Source of the DNA: Hofstenia miamia
Lineage: Eukaryota > Xenacoelomorpha > Acoela
Reading direction: 5' to 3'
NCBI GenBank assembly: GCA_004352715.1
Contig: SCFE01000099.1
Location: 1-64,000, forward strand
Length of the DNA stretch: 64,000 bases
The translations under genes and the position numbers were made by a program. A model generated the notes under the pieces. That model was not told the origin of the DNA, made no database searches, and saw nothing but the letters and a program-made list of their open reading frames with translations. This document shows positions 47,565-56,880 of the stretch, one piece after another (position 1 is the first letter of the stretch; every line of letters begins with the position of its first letter).

Positions 47565-49278
47565 ATCATGAATGTGCTTTGAAATACGCACGCATGCATT
47601 TCTTCTATTTAACTGCACTATCTTTGTTTGCAATGTCTACAAGAGTATAAATTTTTAAAAATATATATGCCACATGCAATTCATGCACATCTAATAAATA
47701 TATTTTGACATATTTTAATCAATTAATGTCCGCTTTTCAAACTTTTAGTCAAAAAAGTTGTCTTAGAGATGCATGTGTATATAGTATATATAGTTCTGCT
47801 CAAAAGTATTGCAACACCATGATAAATTATAATTAAGCTGATAACTTGGACTTAATTTGAAGTGAACTTTGCTTTACTCATTACAGACATATTTACTAAA
47901 TCCATGCAACTTTAAAACCAGCGATTCAAGTCATTATTAATCAGAAAAATATCTTTTTACTGCTTATTGTGAAAACTTGAAATTTAGATGGTGCAGAAAA
48001 CTATTGCAACACTTGAAGATAGAGGGCAAAAATAACTACTAAAATTTCATGTGGAATTAAAATATTAAATTATTTAAAAATATATACCAAAACAACTAAA
48101 ATGAAGTTAGTTACTCTATTGCGGATTAGTGTTTAGACCCGATGAAGTCCTCAATTTATTGTGGAAAAATTAAATTTTGAAAATTTCTTCAACAAGATTG
48201 TCATAAAATTTCTCAATGGTAAAGGCTCTAAATTTGTGCAAGATTAGAAAGTTAGTGATCAGTGTCAATATTCTTCATATGAAACCAAGCATAGTCACTC
48301 TGGCAGCAATGCAACTTCATTTTTATCAAGAAATTTCTTATTTTGCCTCGAAGAATGGCAGGGTGCACAGTCCTGTATCAAAAATTCCTCACCCTTCAGG
48401 TTGCACAAAGGAATCTCTTACAAAATCTTGCAGGATTCCCTAAAAATAAAAGTTGAATACACTTTAAAGCTTATTCTTTCTCCAGATCACTTAATGAATT
48501 CACTAACCATAGTTGAGTCTTCCCTAAACCTAACAGTCAAGTGGAATATCTTGGCTGGAATCGCTGCGTACTCCCTTGTGGAAATCTCCCAAATTCATTT
48601 CGGGGATATGTAATGCCATTTTAGTTCATCACTAAGACAAAATCGCCCAATTTCAATATTTTATTCTTCCTATGATTCTGACACGTGCTAAGAAACAACA
48701 GTAGTGGAGAAACAACAGCGTAATCAAATTTGTTAGTTGTTTCTCAGTTTGTTATTATTTCCTGGAAGCAATTTTGTTAGCAATTTTCATATTTGTAAAG
48801 AATTCGACCAATGATAGCTGCCCTAATGAAATTTCTTGTGTTCACATACTTAGACAGCAGTCAATTTCACATTTGCTTTTGACGTCAAAGTAAGAATCAA
48901 TTTTCACAAACAGTTGTTCTTGAAAGACACTAATATTTTTCATAAATTTGAAATTCCATTAAGATTGCAAGCGGTTAGTAATCCGTCTGAGTGTTAATGC
49001 TGATCTTTTTACAAGAGCTACTATTTTCCTGATACACATGAACTGAAAGTGCTTTAAAATGATAACCTCCTGATTAAAATCAGTTGTGTATTAGATATTA
49101 AGGTTGTATGTAAGGTTAAAATCAACCCCTAGTTAGGCATAACTTGAATAGCTTAACACTTTGAGCAACAGTAACAGCATCAGTTTGAATAAAATATATT
49201 TGTTTATGCATTATTAAATTTTGCTTCATTTTGGCATGGTGCTCGCACCATTATTTTCTTTGTGCATGCTATATATAT
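47565..49278 (+). repeat. Left arm of a 1.7-kb inverted duplication
   Basis: It is the reverse complement of 50279-52012, from ATCATGAATGTGCTTT (47565) to GTGCATGCTATATAT (49278). The arms differ by substitutions and two sizeable indels: this arm has about 70 extra bases near 48685-48755 and lacks about 84 bases near 49115 that are present at about 50445-50528. Within it, 47793 to about 49115 is a Tc1-like element on the minus strand. Confidence 0.9.
47793..49115 (-). mobile_element. Tc1-like element in left arm, broken, 5' end deleted
   Basis: Its outer end (TA at 47791-47792, then GTTCTGCTCAAAAGTATTGC) matches the right-arm element inverted. The minus strand between about 48650 and 48220 holds the transposase catalytic remnant with an IQDCAPCHT-like box. 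The 5' terminal repeat is missing; the 84-bp deletion is bounded by the short repeat TTGAT in the intact arm, which suggests a microhomology-mediated deletion. Confidence 0.7.
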
Positions 49279-50278
49279 NNNNNNNNNNNNNNNNNNNNNN
49301 NNNNNNNNNNNNNNNNNNNNNNNNNNNNNNNNNNNNNNNNNNNNNNNNNNNNNNNNNNNNNNNNNNNNNNNNNNNNNNNNNNNNNNNNNNNNNNNNNNNN
49401 NNNNNNNNNNNNNNNNNNNNNNNNNNNNNNNNNNNNNNNNNNNNNNNNNNNNNNNNNNNNNNNNNNNNNNNNNNNNNNNNNNNNNNNNNNNNNNNNNNNN
49501 NNNNNNNNNNNNNNNNNNNNNNNNNNNNNNNNNNNNNNNNNNNNNNNNNNNNNNNNNNNNNNNNNNNNNNNNNNNNNNNNNNNNNNNNNNNNNNNNNNNN
49601 NNNNNNNNNNNNNNNNNNNNNNNNNNNNNNNNNNNNNNNNNNNNNNNNNNNNNNNNNNNNNNNNNNNNNNNNNNNNNNNNNNNNNNNNNNNNNNNNNNNN
49701 NNNNNNNNNNNNNNNNNNNNNNNNNNNNNNNNNNNNNNNNNNNNNNNNNNNNNNNNNNNNNNNNNNNNNNNNNNNNNNNNNNNNNNNNNNNNNNNNNNNN
49801 NNNNNNNNNNNNNNNNNNNNNNNNNNNNNNNNNNNNNNNNNNNNNNNNNNNNNNNNNNNNNNNNNNNNNNNNNNNNNNNNNNNNNNNNNNNNNNNNNNNN
49901 NNNNNNNNNNNNNNNNNNNNNNNNNNNNNNNNNNNNNNNNNNNNNNNNNNNNNNNNNNNNNNNNNNNNNNNNNNNNNNNNNNNNNNNNNNNNNNNNNNNN
50001 NNNNNNNNNNNNNNNNNNNNNNNNNNNNNNNNNNNNNNNNNNNNNNNNNNNNNNNNNNNNNNNNNNNNNNNNNNNNNNNNNNNNNNNNNNNNNNNNNNNN
50101 NNNNNNNNNNNNNNNNNNNNNNNNNNNNNNNNNNNNNNNNNNNNNNNNNNNNNNNNNNNNNNNNNNNNNNNNNNNNNNNNNNNNNNNNNNNNNNNNNNNN
50201 NNNNNNNNNNNNNNNNNNNNNNNNNNNNNNNNNNNNNNNNNNNNNNNNNNNNNNNNNNNNNNNNNNNNNNNNNNNNNN
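49279..50278. other. Assembly gap of exactly 1000 N at centre of inverted duplication
   Basis: It lies between the two arms, next to alternating AT tracts. The real centre sequence and size are unknown. Confidence 0.95.
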
Positions 50279-52012
50279 ATATATATATATATATATATAA
50301 TGCACAAAGAAAATAATGGTGCAAGCACCATGCCAAAATGAAGCAAAATTTAATAATGCATAAACAAATATATTTTATTCAAACTGATGCTGTTACTGTT
50401 GCTAAAAGTGTTAAGCTATTCAAGTTATGCCTAACTAGGGGTTTTGATATTGATCAAAATTATTGCAACATTTTATAAATGAATTTTCATTCTATTCAGT
50501 CTCAAATCTAGAGGAAGTTGATTGTAACCTTACATACAACCTTAATATCTAATACACAACTGATTTTAATCAGGATGTTATCATTTTAAAGCACTTTCAG
50601 TTCATGTGCATCAGGAAAATAGTAGCTCTTGTAAAAAGATCAGCATTAACACTCAGACGGATTACTAACCGCTTACAATCACAATGGAATTTCAAATTTA
50701 TCAAAAAAAATTTGTGTCTTTCAAGAACAACAGCTTGTGACAATTGATTCTTACTTTGACGTCAAAAGCAAATGGGAAATTGACTGCTGTCCAAGTATGT
50801 AGACACAAGAAATTTCATTAGGGCAGCTACCATTGGTCGAATTCTTTACAAATATGAAATGGCTAACAAAATGCTTCCAGGAAATAATAACAAACTGACA
50901 GTCATAGGAAGAATAAAATATTGAAATTGGGCGATATTTTCTTAGTGATGAACTAAAATGGCATTATATATCCCCCAAATGAGTTTGGGAGATTTCCACA
51001 AGGGAGTACGCAGCGATTCCAGGCAAGATATTCCACTTGACTGTTAGGTTTAGGGAAGACTCAACTATGGTTAGTGAATTCATTAAGTGATCTGGAGAAA
51101 GAATAAGCTTTAAAGTGTATTCAACTTTTATTTTTAGGGAATCCTGCAAGATTTTGTAAGAGATTCCTCTGTGCAACCTGAAGGGTGAGGAATTTTTGAT
51201 ACAGGACTGTGCACCCTGCCATACTTCGAGGCAAAATAAGAAATTTCTTGATAAAAATGAAGTTGCATTGCTGCCAGAGTGACTATACTTGGTTTCATAT
51301 GAAGAATGTTGACACTGATCACTAACTTTCTAATCTTGCACAAATTTAGAGCCTTTACCATTGAGAAATTTTATGACAATCTTGTTGAAGAAATTTTCAA
51401 AATTTAATTTTTCCACAATAAATTGAGGACTTCATCGGGTCTAAACACTAATCCGCAATAGAGTAACTAACTTCATTTTAGTTGTTTTGGTATATATTTT
51501 TAAATAATTTAATATTTTAATTCCACATGAAATTTTAGTAGTTATTTTTGCCCTCTATCTTCAAGTGTTGCAATAGTTTTCTGCACCATCTAAATTTCAA
51601 GTTTTCACAATAAGCAGTAAAAAGATATTTTTCTGATTAATAATGACTTGAATCGCTGGTTTTAAAGTTGCATGGATTTAGTAAATATGTCTGTAATGAG
51701 TAAAGCAAAGTTCACTTCAAATTAAGTCCAAGTTATCAGCTTAATTATAATTTATCATGGTGTTGCAATACTTTTGAGCAGAACTATATATACTATATAC
51801 ACATGCATCTCTAAGACAACTTTTTTGACTAAAAGTTTGAAAAGCGGACATTAATTGATAAAAATATGTCAAAATATATTTATTAGATGTGCATGAATTG
51901 CATGTGGCATATATATTTTTAAAAATTTATACTCTTGTAGACATTGCAAACAAAGATAGTGCAGTTAAATAGAAGAAATGCATGCGTGCGTATTTCAAAG
52001 CACATTCATGAT
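50279..52012 (+). repeat. Right arm of a 1.7-kb inverted duplication
   Basis: It mirrors 47565-49278. The arm extends beyond both ends of its Tc1-like element (50450-51784), so the transposon was inserted before the duplication and shared flanks were copied with it. Confidence 0.9.
50450..51784 (+). mobile_element. Tc1-like transposon, 1335 bp, broken transposase
   Basis: The ends TTGATCAAAATTATTGCAACA (after TA at 50448-50449) and, inverted, GTTCTGCTCAAAAGTATTGC (TA at 51785-51786) are imperfect terminal repeats. The length fits Tc1-like elements (1.2-1.7 kb). The transposase remnant reads TVRFREDSTMVSEF near 51035-51075 and IQDCAPCHTSRQNKKFLD near 51200-51260; the latter is the second DDE-triad box (FQQDNAPCHT in active relatives). 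Several stops and frame changes inactivate it. Intact relatives cut and paste at TA. Confidence 0.75.
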
Positions 52013-52330
52013 TTTCATTTTTAGTATAAATTTCATTCACAACTTAATTGAACTTTTACATTTCAATATATACATAAATTTTAAATGATAAATGTGATGC
52101 AGAGAAATTTATCATCTACTTGTTTACACTGGCAACTAGCGATATTTCTGAGTCTTTAGATTAAGTCCAAAGATTTCTTGAATAATATTGGATAGTCAAA
52201 ATTTAGTAAGTAACATTATTAAACTGTATGCCTATAATATCCAATGAAGCTTGTTGATATTACATAACTTTTATATTACCGTAGGAAATCGATCATGACA
52301 ATTTATATTCTAACCCTAAATTTGATTTAG

Positions 52331-53383
52331 GTTTACATTGAAGCAGACTATTTAATTGAAGCCATCAGTTCAAAAGGCAGAACAAGTAAAGACGTACTGT
52401 CCCATTTATTCGCCACAGCAACAACGAATGTAATTTGTCAGCTATGTTTTGCTACAAGATTCTCTTATGAAAGTCTTCAATTCAAAGCGCTGTATAAAAG
52501 TATTAGAGTCTTTTTGGACAGAAAACAGTTCGTAAATTTTCGCGAGCTACTCCCAGCCTGGCTACGACGCTTCCCTGGTGTCAAAGACCAAGCCTTAGAA
52601 GATGTCATCGCAGGAATAAAGCATTGTATTGAATTCTCAAGAAAGCAATTAAAGAAGCAGCAAGAAATGTTCAAGGAGAGTCCAACGGATTATGAACTAC
52701 ATCAAGAAGAATGCATGCTTAAGACGCTGATCAAGCACTTTGCTAAAGAGCCAAATCCACTTTCGGACGACATAATTCTGTCTGTGATTTTGGACATGTT
52801 TGTCGCTGGAACAGACACCACGAGTACTACTTTGGATTGGGTGGTATACTACCTCAGAAATCACCAGGATGTTCAAAAGCTTTTGAAAAATGAAATTGCT
52901 GAAAATATTTCTTCCCAACAAATTGTGTACAGTGATATGGAACGCCTACCCTTGTGTCATGCTTTTTTGCTTGAAACGTGGCGATTTGGGGCAATAGCTC
53001 CAAATTCATTGCCACATGTAGTGACAAAGGAATTTTCTGCAGGAAAATACACATTTCCTAAGGGCACTATAATGCTTTCCTCAGTATTTTGTGTCCAACG
53101 TGATCGCAAAGTCTTCAAAAATCCTGACAAATTCGACATAAATAATTTCCGCGAAAATGGAAAAACCGTTACTTCAGAAAACTTTCTCGCATTTTCAAAT
53201 GGTCCAAGAGTTTGCTTAGGTGAGAAAATCGCACGCATTGAGGCATTTGTTTTCATGGCAAACTTAATAAAAAATTTCACATTTCGCCCATTCGAGAATG
53301 AGTATGGTACCAATGATGACAATGCATTAGTTGGAATTATTCGAAGTCCCAAGAACTTCAATGTTATTGTAAGCCAGGATTAA
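52331..53383 (+). CDS. Cytochrome P450, CYP2-like, C-terminal 350 residues in one exon (5' exons missing)
   Basis: The exon begins at 52331 after acceptor TTTGATTTAG and stays in frame to TAA at 53381-53383. It starts with VYIEADYLIEAISSKGRTSK, the part of CYP2-clan enzymes before the C/D helices, so about 130-150 N-terminal residues, including the membrane anchor, are absent. Key motifs are intact: I-helix AGTDTTS at residues 159-165, ExxR (ETWR) at 215-218, and the haem loop FSNGPRVCLG at 288-297 with thiolate Cys 295. P450s of this clan are ER haem monooxygenases acting on lipophilic substrates with NADPH reductase; the substrate cannot be predicted. AATAAA is at 53428-53433. No upstream exon appears between 52013 and 52330, and further upstream is the inverted duplication and gaps. 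It is either a complete gene with distant exons or a 5'-truncated copy. Confidence 0.9.
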   Translation, partial: VYIEADYLIEAISSKGRTSKDVLSHLFATATTNVICQLCFATRFSYESLQFKALYKSIRVFLDRKQFVNFRELLPAWLRRFPGVKDQALEDVIAGIKHCIEFSRKQLKKQQEMFKESPTDYELHQEECMLKTLIKHFAKEPNPLSDDIILSVILDMFVAGTDTTSTTLDWVVYYLRNHQDVQKLLKNEIAENISSQQIVYSDMERLPLCHAFLLETWRFGAIAPNSLPHVVTKEFSAGKYTFPKGTIMLSSVFCVQRDRKVFKNPDKFDINNFRENGKTVTSENFLAFSNGPRVCLGEKIARIEAFVFMANLIKNFTFRPFENEYGTNDDNALVGIIRSPKNFNVIVSQD

Positions 53384-53474
53384 TTGTTTTTTAAGAAATA
53401 TTTTAAGCATTTATAAAATTGTTTATAAATAAAGCATTTTATCAAGTTTATTAAAGTGACACAAAGCAGAGTTT

Positions 53475-53480
<6 letters not shown>

Positions 53481-53518
<38 letters not shown>
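53481..53518. repeat. (AT)n microsatellite after the P450 gene
   Basis: This is an alternating AT tract of 38 bp between the P450 3' end and the LINE fragment. Similar tracts occur at 14064-14083, 28937-28963, 30061-30096, 31325-31407, 32866-32894, 38973-39001, 41404-41426, 45929-45966, 62103-62122 and 63557-63617. Confidence 0.9.
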
Positions 53519-53522
<4 letters not shown>

Positions 53523-53527
53523 GTGTT

Positions 53528-54352
53528 ATGCCGATAGGCGACAAGTTTATCGGTACTTGTCCTACTTGCTGTTTAATAATAATAATGATAATAATAATAA
53601 TAAACTTCAATTTAAGCGTACAATAAAGTAACTAAGTTACAAACTACTAAATTAAAAAAAATATAGGTAGTAACAGGAGAAATTACGATTAGGAAAAATT
53701 AACTTGGATAAGACAGGGCCTACTTTTAGGTAGGCCCTGGATAAGAATAACTTCACTGGATACTTTTCTCTTAATTTTGATATAGCGTATTCAGTTCTTT
53801 TGTTAAGGAATTCTTATTGGAAGACTTTGAAAGTCTTCAATGTGTTGAAGTAAGGATTTGACTTTTGCTTAAATGATGCTAAAACGCTTTCATGTATGTT
53901 ACAAGCTTGGATAAATATGTTTCCGATTCCCTTTCAAATACTTGTATGCCATAAATTACAATAGAATTAACTAATGAATTGAATGAAGTTTCAGCTGTAT
54001 TTTGACTTAAAAATCTTTTTACTTTTAGTATTATATAAAAATTGTTCACTGCTTTCTCATAAACTTCATCTATGTGTTACTTAAGTGAAATTAAATGAAA
54101 ACTCATTATTAACAGCAAAGTCAAGATATCTCATTGTTGTGACAGAATAATATATATATGTTATCAGCAAATTTTCCTCTTAATGGTATATTCATTTCCA
54201 GTAATTTTGGGTAAATTGATTTCGAATTGATTTTCTATACACCAAGTTTCATGTTATTATTAATTGAATGTATTAAATTTAAATTTTCAGAAAAAATCAA
54301 TGTATCATCACAAATGCAATAATAGATTCATTTGTAAAGTAGTCAATACATA
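53528..54352 (-). pseudogene. LINE RT 3' part, copy of 56066-56880
   Basis: On the minus strand this reads, in broken frames, SIIAFV then DDTLIFSENLNL (the FADDT active-site region, one frameshift), then IYGIQVFERESETYLSKL and an (ATT)n-like 3' end at 53575-53602. It matches 56066-56880 at roughly 99%, with a 12-bp indel (CTACTTGCTGTT) near 53563. It contains the 26-bp palindrome at 53714. Confidence 0.7.
53714..53739. repeat. 26-bp palindrome made of two hAT termini (copy 1)
   Basis: CAGGGCCTACTT followed inverted by TAGGCCCTG. The arms equal the last bases of the hAT element at 56881-59312. Copy 2 at 56242-56267 is the more perfect palindrome. Confidence 0.7.
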
Positions 54353-54603
54353 CACGGGCGCATTAAGAAGGTGCGGGCCTCAGCCCGGGTTAAAATGCGA
54401 TGCCTTATCAAAATATTAAACATGCCATAGATCACGATATCTGGTAGCTTTCAGTAATACATTCTTAGGTAAACATTGATGGGACCTTGCGGTGAGAGGT
54501 GTAATAATGCGTGACAGATAAAGTGTACTTTTTGCAATACACAAATGAAACGTGTACGAAATATACTAATAAAGTAACTAATATACAAACAAACAGTAAG
54601 TTG
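54353..54603 (-). mobile_element. hAT left end, duplicated fragment
   Basis: CACGGGCGCATTAAGAAGG and the following 230 bp copy the start of the hAT element at 56881, including the AATACATA target duplication (54345-54352). The copy stops abruptly at 54603-54605, where Tc1 sequence begins. Confidence 0.75.
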
Positions 54604-55065
54604 GGCCAAAGCTTAACATTTCTGACAATTTCTGAGCACTTATATCATTATTTACTGCAAAATGAGTGGTAAAACATTTCCTTCGAAATGCGAAAAATTA
54701 TAGTTTCAAAATTCCTGGACAAAATTCCACAGAAAGAAATTGCGCATTTCTTCAATTATCAAAGCAAACAGTATCTTCATTTATTTTACATTATAAAGAA
54801 ACATTCAAATTGGGCATTTAGCAAACCAGGGCGCCCTTCTAAACCAACGGGCCCTTCCCACTAAATTTAACCCGTCCTTCTAGAGTGTGTCCGCGTCGAA
54901 GCAGTTAAAAGTAAATTGGATAGATTGAGATTTTGTGCAGGAATCCACAATTCACCGAATTTTAAACAAATATGGACTACATGGTCGTTTAATGTTGGAA
55001 TTATTTAATTAGTCCGAACTATTATGAACAAGTTTGTATATTCATATATGTAGGTTGTATATATA
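54604..55065 (+). mobile_element. Tc1-like fragment, copy of 46087-46564
   Basis: It is almost identical to 46087-46564, including the transposase start and the GLHGRLM box. It lacks the terminal repeat and ends in (AT)n at a 1000-N gap exactly as the first copy does. It joins the hAT fragment at a GGGCC/GGCC microhomology. Confidence 0.85.
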
Positions 55066-56065
55066 NNNNNNNNNNNNNNNNNNNNNNNNNNNNNNNNNNN
55101 NNNNNNNNNNNNNNNNNNNNNNNNNNNNNNNNNNNNNNNNNNNNNNNNNNNNNNNNNNNNNNNNNNNNNNNNNNNNNNNNNNNNNNNNNNNNNNNNNNNN
55201 NNNNNNNNNNNNNNNNNNNNNNNNNNNNNNNNNNNNNNNNNNNNNNNNNNNNNNNNNNNNNNNNNNNNNNNNNNNNNNNNNNNNNNNNNNNNNNNNNNNN
55301 NNNNNNNNNNNNNNNNNNNNNNNNNNNNNNNNNNNNNNNNNNNNNNNNNNNNNNNNNNNNNNNNNNNNNNNNNNNNNNNNNNNNNNNNNNNNNNNNNNNN
55401 NNNNNNNNNNNNNNNNNNNNNNNNNNNNNNNNNNNNNNNNNNNNNNNNNNNNNNNNNNNNNNNNNNNNNNNNNNNNNNNNNNNNNNNNNNNNNNNNNNNN
55501 NNNNNNNNNNNNNNNNNNNNNNNNNNNNNNNNNNNNNNNNNNNNNNNNNNNNNNNNNNNNNNNNNNNNNNNNNNNNNNNNNNNNNNNNNNNNNNNNNNNN
55601 NNNNNNNNNNNNNNNNNNNNNNNNNNNNNNNNNNNNNNNNNNNNNNNNNNNNNNNNNNNNNNNNNNNNNNNNNNNNNNNNNNNNNNNNNNNNNNNNNNNN
55701 NNNNNNNNNNNNNNNNNNNNNNNNNNNNNNNNNNNNNNNNNNNNNNNNNNNNNNNNNNNNNNNNNNNNNNNNNNNNNNNNNNNNNNNNNNNNNNNNNNNN
55801 NNNNNNNNNNNNNNNNNNNNNNNNNNNNNNNNNNNNNNNNNNNNNNNNNNNNNNNNNNNNNNNNNNNNNNNNNNNNNNNNNNNNNNNNNNNNNNNNNNNN
55901 NNNNNNNNNNNNNNNNNNNNNNNNNNNNNNNNNNNNNNNNNNNNNNNNNNNNNNNNNNNNNNNNNNNNNNNNNNNNNNNNNNNNNNNNNNNNNNNNNNNN
56001 NNNNNNNNNNNNNNNNNNNNNNNNNNNNNNNNNNNNNNNNNNNNNNNNNNNNNNNNNNNNNNNNN
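55066..56065. other. Assembly gap of exactly 1000 N
   Basis: Both flanks are duplicates of sequence elsewhere in the window, so the join is suspect. Confidence 0.95.
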
Positions 56066-56880
56066 ATGCCGATAGGCGACAAGTTTATCGGTACTTGTCC
56101 TTAATAATAATAATGATAATAATAATAATAAACTTCAATTTAAGCGTACAATAGAGTAACTAAGTTACAAACTACTAAATTAAAAAAAATATAGGTAGTA
56201 ACAGGAGAAATTACGATTAGGAAAAATTAACTTGGATAAGACAGGGCCTACTTTTAAGTAGGCCCTGGATAAGAATAACTTCACTGGATACTTTTCTCTT
56301 AATTTTGATATAGCGTATTCAGTTCTTTTGTTAAGGAATTCTTATTGGAAGACTTTGAAAGTCTTCAATGTGTTGAAGTAAGGATTTGACTTTTGCTTAA
56401 ATGATGCTAAAACGCTTTCATGTATGTTACAAGCTTGGATAAATATGTTTCCGATTCCCTTTCAAATACTTGTATGCCATAAATTACAATAGAATTAACT
56501 AATGAATTGAATGAAGTTTCAGCTGTATTTTGACTTAAAAATCTTTTTACCTTTAGTATTATATAAAAATTCTTCACTGCTTTCTCATAAACTTCATCTA
56601 TGTGTTACTTAAGTGAAATTAAATAAAAACTCATTATTAACAGCAAAGTCAAGATATCTAATTGTTGTGACAGAATAATATATTTATGTTATCAGCAAAT
56701 TTTCCTCTTAATGGTATATTCATTTCCAGTAATTTTGGGTAAATTGATTTCGAATTGATTTTCTATACACCAAGTTTCATGTTATTATTAATTGAATGTA
56801 TTAAATTTAAATTTTCAGAAAAAATCAATGTATCATCACAAATGCAATAATAGATTCATTTGTAAAGTAGTCAATACATA
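56066..56880 (-). pseudogene. LINE ORF2, RT active site to 3' end (interrupted by hAT)
   Basis: This is the distal half of the LINE whose proximal half resumes at 59313. Just inside the insertion site the minus strand gives the active-site segment AFV/DDTLIFSENLNL (frameshifted), then decayed thumb-region sequence. The 3' end carries an (ATT)n-like tract at 56101-56131. Confidence 0.7.
56242..56267. repeat. 26-bp perfect palindrome of hAT termini (micro-element or footprint)
   Basis: CAGGGCCTACTT-TT-AAGTAGGCCCTG has two 12-bp arms with a 2-bp spacer. Each arm equals the terminal 12 bases of the hAT element ending at 59312. It is flanked by GGATAAGA (56234-56241), repeated at 56267-56274 with the last G shared, which fits an 8-bp hAT target duplication. 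Confidence 0.75.

Noticed and set aside
48216-48613. Two plus-strand frames in the left inverted arm, also present at 50964-51361 on the minus strand
   Set aside because: They lie antisense to the Tc1 transposase remnant, which carries the DCAPCHT box. They are copied only because the arms are inverted copies.
52697-53361. Minus-strand frames within the P450 exon
   Set aside because: These are antisense shadows of a conserved coding exon.
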